Below, piece by piece: positions 12,153 to 24,600 of a DNA stretch of 64,000 nucleotides. The notes below the pieces were generated by a model. The model did no database searches. It was not told the DNA's origin and saw only the letters and a program-made list of their open reading frames with translations. Source of the DNA: Callipepla californica brunnescens (taxonomy: Eukaryota; Chordata; Aves; Galliformes; Odontophoridae); NCBI GenBank assembly GCA_023055505.1, contig JALIRH010000031.1, positions 2,564,485 to 2,628,484 of the forward strand, written 5' to 3'. Position 1 is the stretch's first letter; each line of letters opens with the position of its first letter. Both the position numbers and the translations under genes were made by a program.

Positions 12153-12496
12153 ATACACAGTGAAAATCTAACAAAGTCAGAAGGGTGATGAAGTGACTGG
12201 GCAGCAGGTCAGTCTTCCATCATGGATGCACTGTCAGTTTAATACTTCCTTTTATTACTTCTGCATAGCCCTAAAGTACTATAACGATGCAGCTGTTTAC
12301 TAAAAAAGATAAAAAGTATAAAAAGTGGTTGGAGGAAAAAAAAAAAAACAGCACTGAGTTGTAGGGGGAGGGTTTTTTTTTTAATTATTCTCATTGCTAG
12401 AGCAGCTGACACTTCTGTAAACAGCAAACAAGCCCTTTACAATTCAGAATCTTTCTCCTGGGAGCTCTTGTATTTGTTAAGGCCAATGTCTTTCAG

Positions 12497-12612
12497 ATGT
12501 GATGCCAGTTGCTTGGATTGCAGTGGTCAAGGAGACAGAAACTGTACGATCTGCCCAAGTGGCTATAACCTAGACTCTGGTGTCTGTGTGGTGGGAACAG
12601 TCTGCAAGGATG
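12497..12612 (+). CDS. PCSK5: PCSK5 exon G: last shared exon of PC5A and PC5B
   Basis: 116 bases; acceptor 'tctttcag', donor 'gtgagt'. It encodes CDASCLDCSGQGDRNCTICP then SGYNLDSGVCVVGTVCKD, with seven cysteines and an NCT sequon. The last base (g) is codon position 1. It can be completed either by 'cc' of exon H, giving Ala and the PC5A end, or by 'ac' of exon I, giving Asp and the PC5B extension. This donor is therefore the isoform switch: splicing to 13985 ends the protein, splicing to 26880 extends it. Confidence 0.95.
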
Positions 12613-13984
12613 GTGAGTGAAGTAAACTGAAAAGATCTTTTTTGCCCCTGCTGACAGCTTTCCTTACATGTATTCTGTTGGTTTGGTTTCTTTACTTTTG
12701 TTATATTATCTATTTTAGGTCTACGTCTTACTTTTTTTTCAGATATATGTAGTGTATTAGTGGGATTAATCACATATACAGCTAAACTTTCCTAAAATAA
12801 TTTCCCCCTTCCCTGCAACAGACTATTTTTGCTTCCTTACCTGTTTTTCAAAAGTCATTGCTTTCAGAAGATTTTTATACAGTGACCCTAGCGTACTGTC
12901 AACAGAATTGCACGTTATTAATTGATTTCACCACTTTAAACTGTGAAAATGATGGTAAGTAAAAAGGATCTTAAGTAGCTGTAGTATCACCTGAATTGTG
13001 TGAAAAGGTAGCAAGGAAAGAAAAGAATAGAGGGCACCCAATTTGTTACGGAGATTTGAACTTCCTCCAAGTTCTGTGAGGCAGCAAATAGATCGTTCAT
13101 GTTGTGTATGATTGGCTTAATTATTCACTAATATTGATTCCTTTCACAAATCACAATTACAGAGACACTGAGATAATGTCACTCTTCTCTGAAAATGTTA
13201 CAATGTGAATTACTTGTAGGTAACAGGTCAGCATGTGCTGTCCAAGAGGGTGATCATACCGAAATAATGCCCTCTGTTAAGCAGTGTGAAGGACACCCAA
13301 TATAAAATACAGTCTTATGCATATACATATACATCAGTTTGGTCTTCATTATGGTAGGGGCGATAGTTGTCCACATGCCAGGGCTGAGGACACTTCTGTC
13401 TCATCTGTCCTGTTCTTGAGAGTGCAATTGCAGTGCAACACGTGGGCATGTGGGGCAATTGCAGTGGCGTGCAATTGAATCCTACTGCATGGCACGTTCT
13501 CTCAGTAGTGTAGGTTAGCCAAGGAAGGGACAGAATTTCTTCTGTTAAGTTGCCAAGTGTGGAGGCTCTCATTCTACTGCCTGACAGTCAGATGCTGGGT
13601 ATGTGTTACTGTGTAGGGTTTGAGTATGTTTATTCTTTTTTCATGGTTTGACAGTTTTATTCTTTAATTCATGAAAATCAAGAACAAATTCCTTTGCTGT
13701 AAATATCACTGTTTTCTAATTATTCTCTTTCTAATCTTTTTTTCTTTTACACAAATGGATACCAATCATTCCCTGTCGGACCACACAATATCTCTTCCTG
13801 AAAAATAAAATGCTGTTGACTGAAATTCCTTCTGATGGACCAAATTTCCTACTTGCTACCTGATCCTGAATGGTCTCTTCAACCAAATCTACCTGTCTGA
13901 CCAATTAAACCTCCCTCCATGGTAAACACCATGCTCTCCAAACCTTCAACTTCCCCTTCTTCCCTTGCTGCTGCCCTCCGGAAG
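12613..13984. other. Intron G-H
   Basis: 1.4 kb intron, gtgagt...cggaag. A local patch at 13423-13475 repeats 'caattg' three times, twice as 'gcaattgcagtg'. No mobile element recognised. The acceptor side has a CT-rich tract at 13950-13978. Confidence 0.8.
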
Positions 13985-14100
13985 CCACGGAAGAGTCCTG
14001 GGCCGAGGGAGGATTCTGTATGCTGGTGAAAAAGAACAATCTCTGCCAGCGGAAAGTGCTCCAGCAACTGTGTTGCAGAACATGTACGCACAAGGGGTGA
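13985..14100 (+). CDS. PCSK5: PCSK5 exon H: PC5A-specific terminal coding exon (PLAC domain)
   Basis: After acceptor 'ctccggaag' the frame reads ATEESWAEGGFCMLVKK, then NNLCQRKVLQQLCCRTC and THKG, ending in TGA at 14098-14100. The cysteine pattern FC...LC...LCC..C, together with the VC at the end of exon G, is the PLAC (protease and lacunin) domain that closes secreted PC5A and PACE4. Use of this exon gives the short soluble isoform sent to the regulated secretory pathway (established for mammalian PC5A). Identity to the mammalian end is very high apart from the last residues. Confidence 0.96.
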
Positions 14101-14159
14101 ACTCACACCTCCCAGAGTCCTCCTGCTCCTGTAGACTTATAGATTAACACGTATTATTG

Positions 14160-14228
14160 AAAAAGGAAAAAAAAACAAAAAACAAAAAACAAACAAAAAA
14201 AAAAACACCTCTCTCTCTCTCTCCCCCC
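14160..14228. repeat. A-rich and CT simple repeat in the PC5A 3' UTR
   Basis: A run of A with scattered C and G, followed by (CT)n and six C. Low complexity, 60 bases after the stop codon. Confidence 0.9.
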
Positions 14229-14864
14229 ATTTGTCTGGGGAGATGGTGAACTGTTTGTTGGAACTTAAATGGAAAAACTACAACACGCCTACCTTTCATA
14301 ACTGGGTGTTTAGAGCTGAGCATCCAGGATCACAGAGTCAGTATTGTGTGACCAAAGCATTTGATGCCAAAATTAACATTTAACTCATGATTTGAATTCC
14401 TGTCAACTTTAAGATTATTTCTGTTTTTTGAAGGTCTTTTTTCTTCCCTTTTTTTTCCACCTTGTTTCCCCTTCAGGATGTTTAAAGAGTGTTTCAAGAA
14501 TACACACACGTTTACATGGATTAAAACTAAACAATACAAAAAGGTTTGCATTAGTCTTTTTTGTGAATTGACAGAGGGAACTTCAGGAAATGAGTCCCTA
14601 AGGGAATCAGAAACATTGTCAGCTGCAGGACTAAGTTCTGTCCCTTTTGTACCAGTATTTAAAAAAGAAAAGTGATCATTTCTGCACACAATTCTTTCCT
14701 ACTTACTCTGCTGTGTGCTGTTTTTTTGTATCACATGCAGTGTGTATATATGTTTTGCCCAAAGTGGATTTTTGGTCATATAGATCTCATTTTTAGACAG
14801 CTAGCTTATTAACAGATATGCTAGGATTTTTATTTTATTTTTTTAAATTGTAAAAGCTATTTCA

Positions 14865-14870
14865 AATAAA
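14865..14870 (+). terminator. Candidate poly(A) signal 1 for PC5A
   Basis: AATAAA about 765 bases after the stop, followed within 30 bases by a T/G-rich element. The A-run right after it could itself be genomic. Confidence 0.5.
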
Positions 14871-15187
14871 CTTAAAAAAAAAATAAAAAATGTTCCTGTT
14901 GTGAACAAGTTCAGAAGATGCTACTCTTGGTTTGCATAAGCAAGAGTAATGTATACGTGGAAATTGAAAAGTTGCTAACATGTAAGGAGTATTCATAAAT
15001 TATTGTTGTCTTGTAACGTTCACCAAAAAGGGGATATTATCATGCAAGTATGTGGGGATATTTTATAGTGCCCATACAGAAATGCCAGTGTGACTGTATG
15101 TGACAGAATGTGTTTACAGGACTGGATTTATAATTGAGCTTGTAACACTGTGCCAAATACATCTCCAGGAGTATTAACATATAGGGC

Positions 15188-15193
15188 AATAAA
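15188..15193 (+). terminator. Candidate poly(A) signal 2 for PC5A
   Basis: AATAAA in 'gggcaataaatcaac', followed by the T/G-rich 'ctgttttcttgatg' and 'cttgtcttgatggg'. A further AATAAA lies at 15575-15580. Confidence 0.4.
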
Positions 15194-16838
15194 TCAACTG
15201 TTTTCTTGATGTAACGATCTTGTCTTGATGGGCCTGAATCTGCTTTTAACTGCTCCTAGTACAAATTTCAGCAGGAAAAATCCTGTTGAGGCCTATGAAG
15301 TTACCTCACTGCAAAACCATCCTGGGTGGTGAGAGAGGCAGGTCTCTGTCTCATCTCTGTACTCAGGTACACAGTTGTTTAATATATATTCTTCAGTTTC
15401 ACCATCAGTTGCTGTTTGGAAGCCATTCATTTTAGCAGAAAACAGTAAATTGAATTTCAAAGATACTGCTTTGTGGGAAAAATACTTAAAACGTGCAAAG
15501 TCTCTCTCTGTTATTTCTCCAGGACACACAAGTAGAAAATGTATTGCAGGTGTTAAAGCATGTAAATGTTAGAAAATAAAGACAACCTCCTCTTTAAATA
15601 CAAAAATTATTGTGGAACTTTTACAAATGAATTAATATAAACCTATGCTCACTTTGCCAGAGAGCAGGTAAACTGTTACAACCCATGTCTGATTCTGTAC
15701 GACGAGGCCTGTGAAGCTCCTTTGGTGCCCATTACAGATTTCTCCTAAACATGCAAAATTATGAGAATTTAATTTGTGCTAGTTTAACTACTAGTCTGTT
15801 ACTGCCTCATTTCTCAGTATAACAATTTTAACTAGAACATAATGCTTTCAAAGTTTAAGTTAATATTATATATATATTATATATAAATATATATTCATAA
15901 TTGAGATTTAATTATGTAATAGATTGTAAAGAGTTTGTTTGGGTACTTAAAAATGCCTCTAACACTATTGTAGAGAAAAACTTAATATCTTTGTTTTCTT
16001 TAAAAAAAACCAACAAACTGACACATTGTTACTCCAAATTCATTTTTACTGAAAAAAAAAAAAAATACTGTACATGTGTAAAATGTTCAGTTGTTATTTG
16101 TAAAATAGGGTAGTTCTGTTGTAATTGATATTGGCCAAAATCAGTGTTATTCCATATTTTATTTTTTCTATTAAATTAACCTAACTTCTTGTTCCTTTGG
16201 TCTGGAAAAACATGTTGATCATCTCCATGTGAAATATCTCTGTTGAAGGGCACAGGTGGCTTTATGGTATAGATACTACATGCAAGTCACTGACACAAAC
16301 TGGAAGGGTAGAGGTGTTTAATTTTTTGTGGATTTAAGTGATGGAATTGATGTAAGCAGCAATGGTTTCTGTGGAGGACACCCATGTCCGTGCCCTGGTG
16401 AGCAACAGTGTTGGCTTCCTTCCACCCATGAGAGTTTTTCTCTTGCAGACTTAATGAAAATGTTTCATTCATAACTACATTTTGACTCAGACAGTTCAGG
16501 AGGGAGGTGGTGGTTTTGTAGTCATTCCTGGACATTTGCACAGTGCAGAACTGTTGCCTGTTCACTTGCCAGTGCTGGTACACCTCAGTCACAGTCCTGC
16601 ACAGGCACTTAAGAACAGTAGGCTGTCTCTCCTCCCCATTAAATGGAGAGGGCTACATATAGATTCAGTGTGGTGCCTGTCGGATCAGAGCTTCCACTGG
16701 CATTAGTTGATGCTTTCATGCATTTCCCACTTAGTCCCATAACCTGAATGGAGGCCAGAGTGACAACTCATCCACACAACTTGAATATTCTGATGAAGTT
16801 TTAAGCATTTTCACCGAAGCTCTGTAAAGTTCCTGAAA

Positions 16839-16877
16839 ACAACAAAAACAAAACAAAACAAAACAACAACAAAAAAA
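16839..16877. repeat. (AAAAC)n / A-rich simple repeat
   Basis: 'aacaacaaaaac' followed by aaaac units and a terminal A run. Confidence 0.85.
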
Positions 16878-19332
16878 GACACCTTTCAGTCATTGGCTTT
16901 CAGCCTCAAATGTTTACTTGACACCAACTTGGTTTCAAAATAAGAAGTTAGGTCACCAGTCTGCATTTTTCCTGTCCGTTCTTGGAGTAAATGTATAGAG
17001 GAGATCACATGTTCAGTAATAGTTTAATTAAGCCACGCCGGTTAGAAAAAGGTTGTCTTAATGCTTGCACCAATACTCTACAAAGAGCTGCTTTTTTCAG
17101 GTCACACCTCACCATCATATTTTAACTCACTTGAGAAATTCAATCAATTTTATTGGCTTCTATGGTTTTATTTACTGTGTCCTTGGGGGAAGGATAATAA
17201 TTTCATTACAACTCTGGCCCCAGTTTGCCCTAAAGGGTGAATCCGTAAATGTTGGGCTGTGAAGCCTCACAGAGAAGCAACCCTAGAGTGGAGTTTTAGT
17301 TTGAAAACCAGGACCTCCTGCTGCCTGCTGTCAGACTCCTTGAAGATTGTTGCTTGTTGATGCCTTGACAGCATAATGACATTGGCCAGATACAAGCACA
17401 ATTAGCAAACAGCACTGTATTTAGCCCTTGTATCAGCAGTTAGATTGCAACTGAAGGATGCTTGTTTGTTTTCCACTGCAGAATTGTTTTGATCTCGTCT
17501 TTCTGATTAAGTGTTGAGTAGTTTGAAGTATTCAGTATTTTATACCTTGTGTCAGCATGCAGAGCAGATATGGAGCACTTTAGAAAGGCCGCAAGCTACT
17601 GAACTTACAGAAAATGATACTTTTCTTCCTGTATGGAAGACTCAGGTTGATGTCAGTCCAAATCTGTTCATCAATTACTTCCTTGCTTGTAAGTATAAAA
17701 AAATTTTTTTTACAAACATCCTTTTAGCCAAGGCAAATCACTTCCATGGGAAACTATCTATCTGCCAGTTCATAGTTGTGTAGGAGAATCCTTACACAGT
17801 CATTGATTTCAGTGCAAACTGAACAGCCACATTGTCACTGGGGACCATAGAAAATTTCATACTTCAATTAACACTGTTTGTAGCCAGAAAGGTTATTGTG
17901 CACCAGACAAGGAGATAGTTTGCAGAAGCCTGGTTTGTGAATTCATAGTTTTGTAAGTGGAGGATGCATTTCTGTAATCAGGCCTTTCTGCTTTTCTACA
18001 TGCTGCTATCCACCTCAGCCGTACAACAATGTGGTGTGTGGCTGACATCAGCAAACGAGGGACACACCTAGTTGTGTCAGTGGAAACCAGTGGGAGCCAT
18101 ATGCTCCTTTCCAGTAGCTCTTGTGGCTCTTGGCTTACACTGTCTACTTGCACACACTGGCAAATCCTGTCTTTTTCTGGGAGGCTTTGCAGCTCCCTCT
18201 GTGTGGAAAACACAGGTTTTTAATAAAGATTTTCCTACGAGGCCTGAAAGATTACCATAGCTCCTACTTGGACTGCAAGTTTCCAGTGTCCTGGGAAATT
18301 CTGAGCAACATCTGATATTGAATATATAGTACAATATCAAGGCTGCTGCTTGTTCCACGTTGTGAAATAATGATAAGAATGGTGACACTATGAGCCTCTG
18401 AGAAAGTCTACATGCAGAGACACTGTAGCTAACTGTAGTGACTAAATAGAACTTGCAGCCAGTGATAAACAAGTTAATCCTTTTAGCAGCCACATCACAG
18501 ACAACCCGAACATTACCTGTATCAGTGTTCACTTCAGGTAACTATGTGCTACTTTTAAAGACTTTTTAATGAATTTCTGTAACAAGATCTGTTATAAATT
18601 CAAGATTCCTGTAAAGACATTTAAGTGACAGCTTGTGTGACTCAGTGTTTTCAATCTGTAGTGCAATTCATGGAACAGTAAATTGTCTTTAATCTATTAC
18701 CATGCCTTATATTTATATTGCATATGCCATTGTCATGTCATTGGTAAAGAACAAAACAAGAAAAGTTCTGTCATTAAATGTTTGTGCAAAATATTTTAAG
18801 CAAGCATTAAAAAAGTTTTCCAACATAAAAATAAATGTCCTAGTCAAATTTGCATTTGAAAGAAACTGACCCCAGTGAGAACTTGCTTGAAATTTTTAAG
18901 AATCTGTGGTTTCAGTATTTATAAAAAAGAAAAAGTTGAGAAAGTATTTTTGATGAGCAAGTTGTTTAAGAGAGAAAGAAAAATATTTGCTTGACATATT
19001 GTTATAAATGGTTATGGGAGGTTCCAGTTTTGATTAAATTGATTATGCATTACAGTCAGCCATGATATTTCCAGGAAGCAACAAATGCAGCCTGTCAGTG
19101 CCACACCAAAGGATGCTTTTTGTTACATCTCATTTTCTGAGAAGATCATGTATTGGTTGCCAAAGATAGGCAAGGCAAGGCTTGGAAGAATGTCCTTTAT
19201 GCAATCCTTTATTTATCACTGTTTCTCAGTGTCTTGAGGTGGATTTGTTGAAGGTCCTCTGGGATAACAACACGACTTCCCAAAGCAAAAAATGCCATGT
19301 GATCACAAAGCACAGTAGACATCTTTATTCTC

Positions 19333-19472
19333 TGTCCCTGGAGCCAATTAAGGCAAGGCTGGATGTGGCTCTGGGCAGCCTGGTCTAGTGGCTGGCAACC
19401 CTGCCCACAGCACTAGCTGATCTTTGAGGTCCTTGTCAACCCTTCCCATTCTATGATTCTATGATTCTATGA
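19333..19472 (+). mobile_element. CR1 LINE 3' end, sense
   Basis: Contains 'aaggcaaggctggatgtggc', 'ctgggcagcctggtctagtg', and the terminal repeat of 'attctatg' units ending 'tatgatc' at about 19472. A short, 5'-truncated copy with a well-kept 3' end. Confidence 0.93.
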
Positions 19473-21100
19473 TCTTTGCCTTGTAGTGTTACAAAATACT
19501 CTGATAAATTGCCCATTTCGACAGTCAGTGCAGGGTGGAGAAACTAGAACACTGACAAAATGGAAATATTTTCTGACCATCCTGCAAACTCAGTAAAAGC
19601 ACTGAATCTCACTGAAGCTTGACAAGTATGGTTTAGTTCCAGTCGAGATAACGCACATTTCCTCCGTTCAGAATCATCCCTGCCCACTGCAGTGCTCTTG
19701 GTGTTTGCATGCACACCAAGCTGTGGGTCTCCAAGTCCCCATGCATTACATTGCTGTTAACACCAATGCTTGGGACCTTGCTCGTGCCAATTATGTGCAT
19801 TGTCACAGGTTCAAAATATTCATTACCAAAATAATGTCCCTTTTCTTACTCCAGGAGCAAGGCTGTACTGAGGAGTAGCTCATAGGTGTGACAGCCTTCT
19901 GAACACATTAGGTTCCCAGGGACTCAAACTGCTCCAGCAGTATCCAAAACAGAGGGGATGTATCATTTGCTCATTTCTGCATCCTCAGGGAATGGTCTGG
20001 ATCATGTTTGCTTGAGAAATCATACAAAGCAGTTGCCTTGGCTATTCCTGAAGTGCTTGCAGTGGAGATTAAGAACAGGAAGAGAGTGTAAGCATGGGGG
20101 GGTTACCAATGTAGGGTTACTGAATTGGCTGAAGACTTAGAGATGAGAATAAAACTCAGTCTTTCATTTAAATACTTAGTTCCATCTGTTCCTTATTTGG
20201 AAGGAGATAAACTTTATCTTTTGAACTGATTTATTTTAGGTTTTAATATATTCACCTATACATATCAAACGTTATATTTGATTAGTAGTTTGAATCTGTG
20301 CTGTTATATCTTGTTAGGGCAGCAGTTTGCCTATTAAAATCTGCCTGGTTATTTCAGCAGATCTGCACTGATATCCTGATTAAGTTTGGGATCTTCAGTA
20401 CAAATGATCAGCAGGCACCACTACATTTAAGATGGATGCCACGAATGAAATCCTGTCCTGAGACATACAGCCACAACCTTATGTCTCTCTGCAGAAATCC
20501 TATGGTCAGAAAGGGCTTCACTTAAACCAATTGCATACTTCTTACTGTGTAACGTAAGAGATAGACATGTGCTGCAATTACTGCCTCTGGATCATGATGT
20601 GCTTTCTGCCAGTACTGAAAGATTCTATCCGGAGTGCACTCCAGGTGTAAATAACAACACTGTTATTCAAGATATGCAGACAGCCTCTACCTTTCTTTTG
20701 CATGTTTCATAGAATGTTATCTGGATTTCCAACACTGTGCAATCATCATTATGAGATAAATTCCAGTGACATTCAAGTGTCACCATTCCATTGTCCTTCC
20801 AGAAGTCCCCAGCTATTGAGCTTCTAAATTAATAAATGAATGATTGAATGAATAAATAAAACAACCAGGAAATTTGACAAGACCAGGCAGAGAAATCTCT
20901 AGTTAAGAATGTCCAGAAATTGAGAGGATAAACAGGTTTTTTACCACTGTCATTTTGAAATTTAGATAGCAAGACATAACATTTCCCCTCCTTTGAGAAG
21001 TGAGAAGGGCACAGAGCAAACCATTAACAGGATAGCAGTATGGACTGGGATTTCTCCATTCCCAGAATGCTCCAGGGTTACCTCATTACGGCCTTCCAAA

Positions 21101-21300
21101 CATAGAATCACACACGACTTCAAGGATCATGGTGTTCCAACCCTTCAGCCAAAGGTGTGGCTGAAAACTACTAGATGAAGTATTAGATCAGATTGCACAG
21201 GGCCCTGTCCAACCTGACCTTAAGCACCTCCAGAGACAGGGCATTCACAGCCTCTCTGAGTAACCTGTTCCAGCACCTCACCACTCTCTTAGTAAAAAAC
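21101..21300 (-). mobile_element. CR1 LINE fragment, antisense
   Basis: Starts 'catagaatca', then 'gtccaacctgaccttaagca' and 'cagcacctcaccactctctt': reversed CR1 3' end. It ends within about 25 bases of a second, sense CR1. Confidence 0.9.
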
Positions 21301-21324
21301 TTATCCCACCCAGAACTTGAAGGG

Positions 21325-21636
21325 AGCTTACGAGTAAGAGAAGGGACAACTTTTTACATGCTCTGATAGTGACAGGACAAGGGGGAATGACCTTGAATTA
21401 AAACAAGGGAAATTTAAGTTAGATTTTAGGTGGAGATTTTCCACTCAGGGTGATGAGGTGCTGGCACTGCTGCCAGGGTAAGCTGTGGGTGCCCCATCCC
21501 TGGAAGTATTCAAGTCCAGGCTGCATGAGGCACTGAGTAGACTGAGCTGGTGGGTGGCAGCCCTGCCCACAGCAGGGGAGCTGGGACTGGATGATATTTA
21601 AGGTCCCTTCCAAACCCAGCCATTCTATGTTTCTGT
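21325..21636 (+). mobile_element. CR1 LINE fragment, sense
   Basis: Contains 'gtgacaggacaaggggg', 'gatgaggtgctggcactgct', 'gtgggtgccccatccctgga' and 'ttccaaacccagccattcta' near the 3' end. It faces the antisense copy at 21101-21300, 5' truncation to 5' truncation. Confidence 0.92.
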
Positions 21637-24600
21637 GTGCTATGATTTCATTATTCATTCCCTTTCTATTTTTTCACGGGGTTGTTAAATTCCAGGTTGC
21701 ATGTGAGCAGCAGAAAACCCTGCCATGCTCTCATCTTTATGCTTACACAGGAAAGGGAGAAACCCAATTCCTGTCCAGCTTTCACCTCCAGACACATTAT
21801 TATTAGCACAAAAGCATTTAAAGCTGATTTTTAAATCTCAGAAAATACCTTTCTGGAGTCTACTTCTTAGTACCCCTGATGGCTTTGGCTCTTCAATGGG
21901 TTTCTAACAACCATTGTGTAAGTGCTACATAGAAATGAGGGACACATTTCTACACACACATGTGCACACGCACAGACACATGCACGTAAAAGAAGGGAAA
22001 AATCCCTTTGTGTCAGGAAAAGGGGCAGCTTCGGCTGATGTAAATGTTTTTATTCATCTGTAGAAAGGATAGAGAGTTATGCCAGATAGGATAGTTGATA
22101 ATGCCAGCCACTTTACTCTTGTCTATTATGATTAAAGCTAACCTGAGGCTCTCTGCAATATCAGCTTATCATAATCATACTCAGGTCTTTCACATGAAAT
22201 CCATGGTATCACACTCAGTTCCACACACTACTATTCAAGGAAGAGATCCTCAGCCCTCTCCCAGATCCTGACTCAGCCCTCGGCACTAAGAGGCAACTAA
22301 GGAGCCAGCATCCCCACCCCAGCCTCCATGTTCATCCCTGTTAAAGGCTTTCATCCCAAACCCCTCTCAGCACCTCAGATGATATCACCTAAACATTCTG
22401 TTCTTAAAGGATCTCTCTCTTGTCCCTTCTGCTCACTCAGACAGGGAGATGGTAACATGGCCATTGTGAAAAATGACTGAATGGAGAATAATAAGTAGCA
22501 GAAGGCTGAAAGCTGATGTCAGACATACCAGCACTGGAAATGAGGCTCAAGTTTTTTAGGACTAGCAAAAAGCTAGGGAGGAAATTCAATGTCACAGAAT
22601 CTGTGCCATAACATTTTCAAGATGAAGATTGGATTTCTTTCAGGTAGCAGTAACCTATCTGGTGTTAAGTGTTTGGACAAAGCTGAGGGGAAACTCTAAG
22701 AGGAATACTCAGGATAAATTTAAATGGCTTCTTACATTCTTGGTCTCAGTCCTTCATGGTATTAAGTTTCATGCATTAACTTTATCAAAACTCAAGGACC
22801 TGGCCCTATCTGCTAGCCAAAATAAAATGTGTCAGGGCTAAACATAGGAAAAGCAAAACTCTTCTGTTGACTGAATTCTCTTGCTTTTCATTGCCAATTT
22901 GTTAAAAATAATTCAAATCCATATCTCTTTATTTGTTCGGGGGAACCTTTTGCATACAAAAGCCCAATAACAAAATCTGTACAGGTTTCCATATAAGTAA
23001 ACAAGAAAAGGACAAAACAGGGTTGGTTTTGGGTTGGTTACAAAGGAAGGTCACTGGCAATGCTAGAGAATATTTTTTAATTACATTTTAATTACATTCA
23101 GCAATGTTTTAGTTAATTACAATGGGGAATTAACATGCAGTAAGGATATTCATACCCTCATCCAACTGTTCTCCATGTGCCACCAATGAATGGTAGATTT
23201 TGAAAGCAGGAGGGCTGTGTACTCACGCATAGATGTAGCAAAGATGAAGTCATGACTGTGCTCTAATTTGGGACTCAGGAGAGGCAGGTTCTGGTTTGCA
23301 GTTGCACCCTTAGCATAACTTGATGAGCTTGCTGCAATTCAGTGTTTATGCCTACAAAATGGGAGATAATCCTTTTTTCCTCATTTTAAAATGCACTGTA
23401 CTACCTGACAGAAATTTGGTATACATGTGCAGTTAAGGCACAGCATAAAATCTGACATCACCCCAATAAAGAGACAACTCTAACTACAAACACGTGGAAT
23501 TCTACACAGAAGTCTTCCAGTTTTGAGGCATTATTTCTGTCAACATTAGTTTATTCCTATAATACTTCTGAATTCCTTCTTTTTAAAAAGGTGACAAATA
23601 TTTTTAAACAATGTGACAAGGTATCAGAAGTGATAAACCAGTGAAAATTGAATCTAGAAAGATACAGAGCAGCTGATTACTATCGCTTGAATTGAGGCAT
23701 AGATGGGATGCTCTGCTAACGGTATTTCTCCATGGCATATGTTGGGCAGATAAAAAAAGAATTAATAGAAAAAAAAAATAAAGCACAAGACTTCATTAAC
23801 TGGTGTTATCCAGAAAGTTAAAGGTATCATCTGTCAGTTAAACTGTGCTGTGGAGAGGTTTAAAATTCTCCAGTTTTCTTTCTGTCTCAACTCCTTGAAT
23901 ATTAAATATATATATATTGTTTTACCATTCAGTGACAGATACGCTGCTCTAGATGTGACTTGCAATTCAGAATGTCTAAATGTGTAAGCAACGTGTGACA
24001 CTCATTCTCATAATCACATACTTCAAAGTACTTCAATTCAAACATGAAATCAGCAGAGAGATGGTCTTCCTGGCAGTGTTTCAGGGCAGCTAAAATGAAT
24101 CGCAGAACTTCCAACGAAAGAAGAAACAAAGAAATAGCAGAAGCCTTTTAAAACTCAGCGCCTGTACCTTGTGGGTGTGTGGGACCAGGTGTAGCCAAAG
24201 TGTGTGAATCAGTGTTTCAGGTCCCACTGATAAACATACAGGCAGCAGGGGCAAATAAAGTGAAGGTAGACTGAAGAAACAAAATACCTTTCTAACATGA
24301 ATCAGAAAACAACATGAAATAAGCACTTCTGTAATAACATTGCATAAAGAGGTGATCTAGCTGCATAAGGTCGGTAGTACCAAGCACTGAGCCACCAGAC
24401 CTGTAAGAGGAATGTTTTCCAGGTACTGCATTTTTTATGTTTGTACACTGTCTACCAAAAAGCTTGTTAGAAAATATCAAGTTGGTGATCATTCTGTTGC
24501 AAGAAGTATCAAATTTTATTTTAGAATCTCATAAGGACTCCTGAAATTATGGGATTCCATACTACACTTTCTAAATACAAAGTGTAAGGAGTCAAGATAC

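Larger units (their letters stand above)
11063..12496. other. Intron F-G
   Basis: 1.4 kb intron, gtatga...tttcag, carrying an antisense CR1 (11631-12036) directly followed by an (AAAAT)n tract (12044-12152). Confidence 0.85.
14101..14890 (+). other. PCSK5: PC5A 3' untranslated region (proposed minimum extent)
   Basis: Follows the PC5A stop. Early on there is an A-rich run (14160-14207) and a CT run (14208-14228). The proposed end follows an AATAAA at 14865-14870 that has a T/G-rich stretch ('tgttcctgttgtgaac') downstream. Later AATAAA motifs at 15188 and 15575 could give longer forms. The extent is inferred from signals only. Confidence 0.5.

Noticed and set aside
2892..14100. Assignment to PCSK6 (PACE4), whose end also has furin-like repeats and a PLAC domain
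   Set aside because: The peptide follows PC5 more closely throughout, and the in-frame exons after the PLAC exon are a PCSK5-only feature.
18077..18532. A 151-codon open frame on the minus strand, overlapped by open frames on the plus strand
   Set aside because: It resembles no protein family I know, has no splice or homology support, and lies in intron. The peptide shows no domain pattern.
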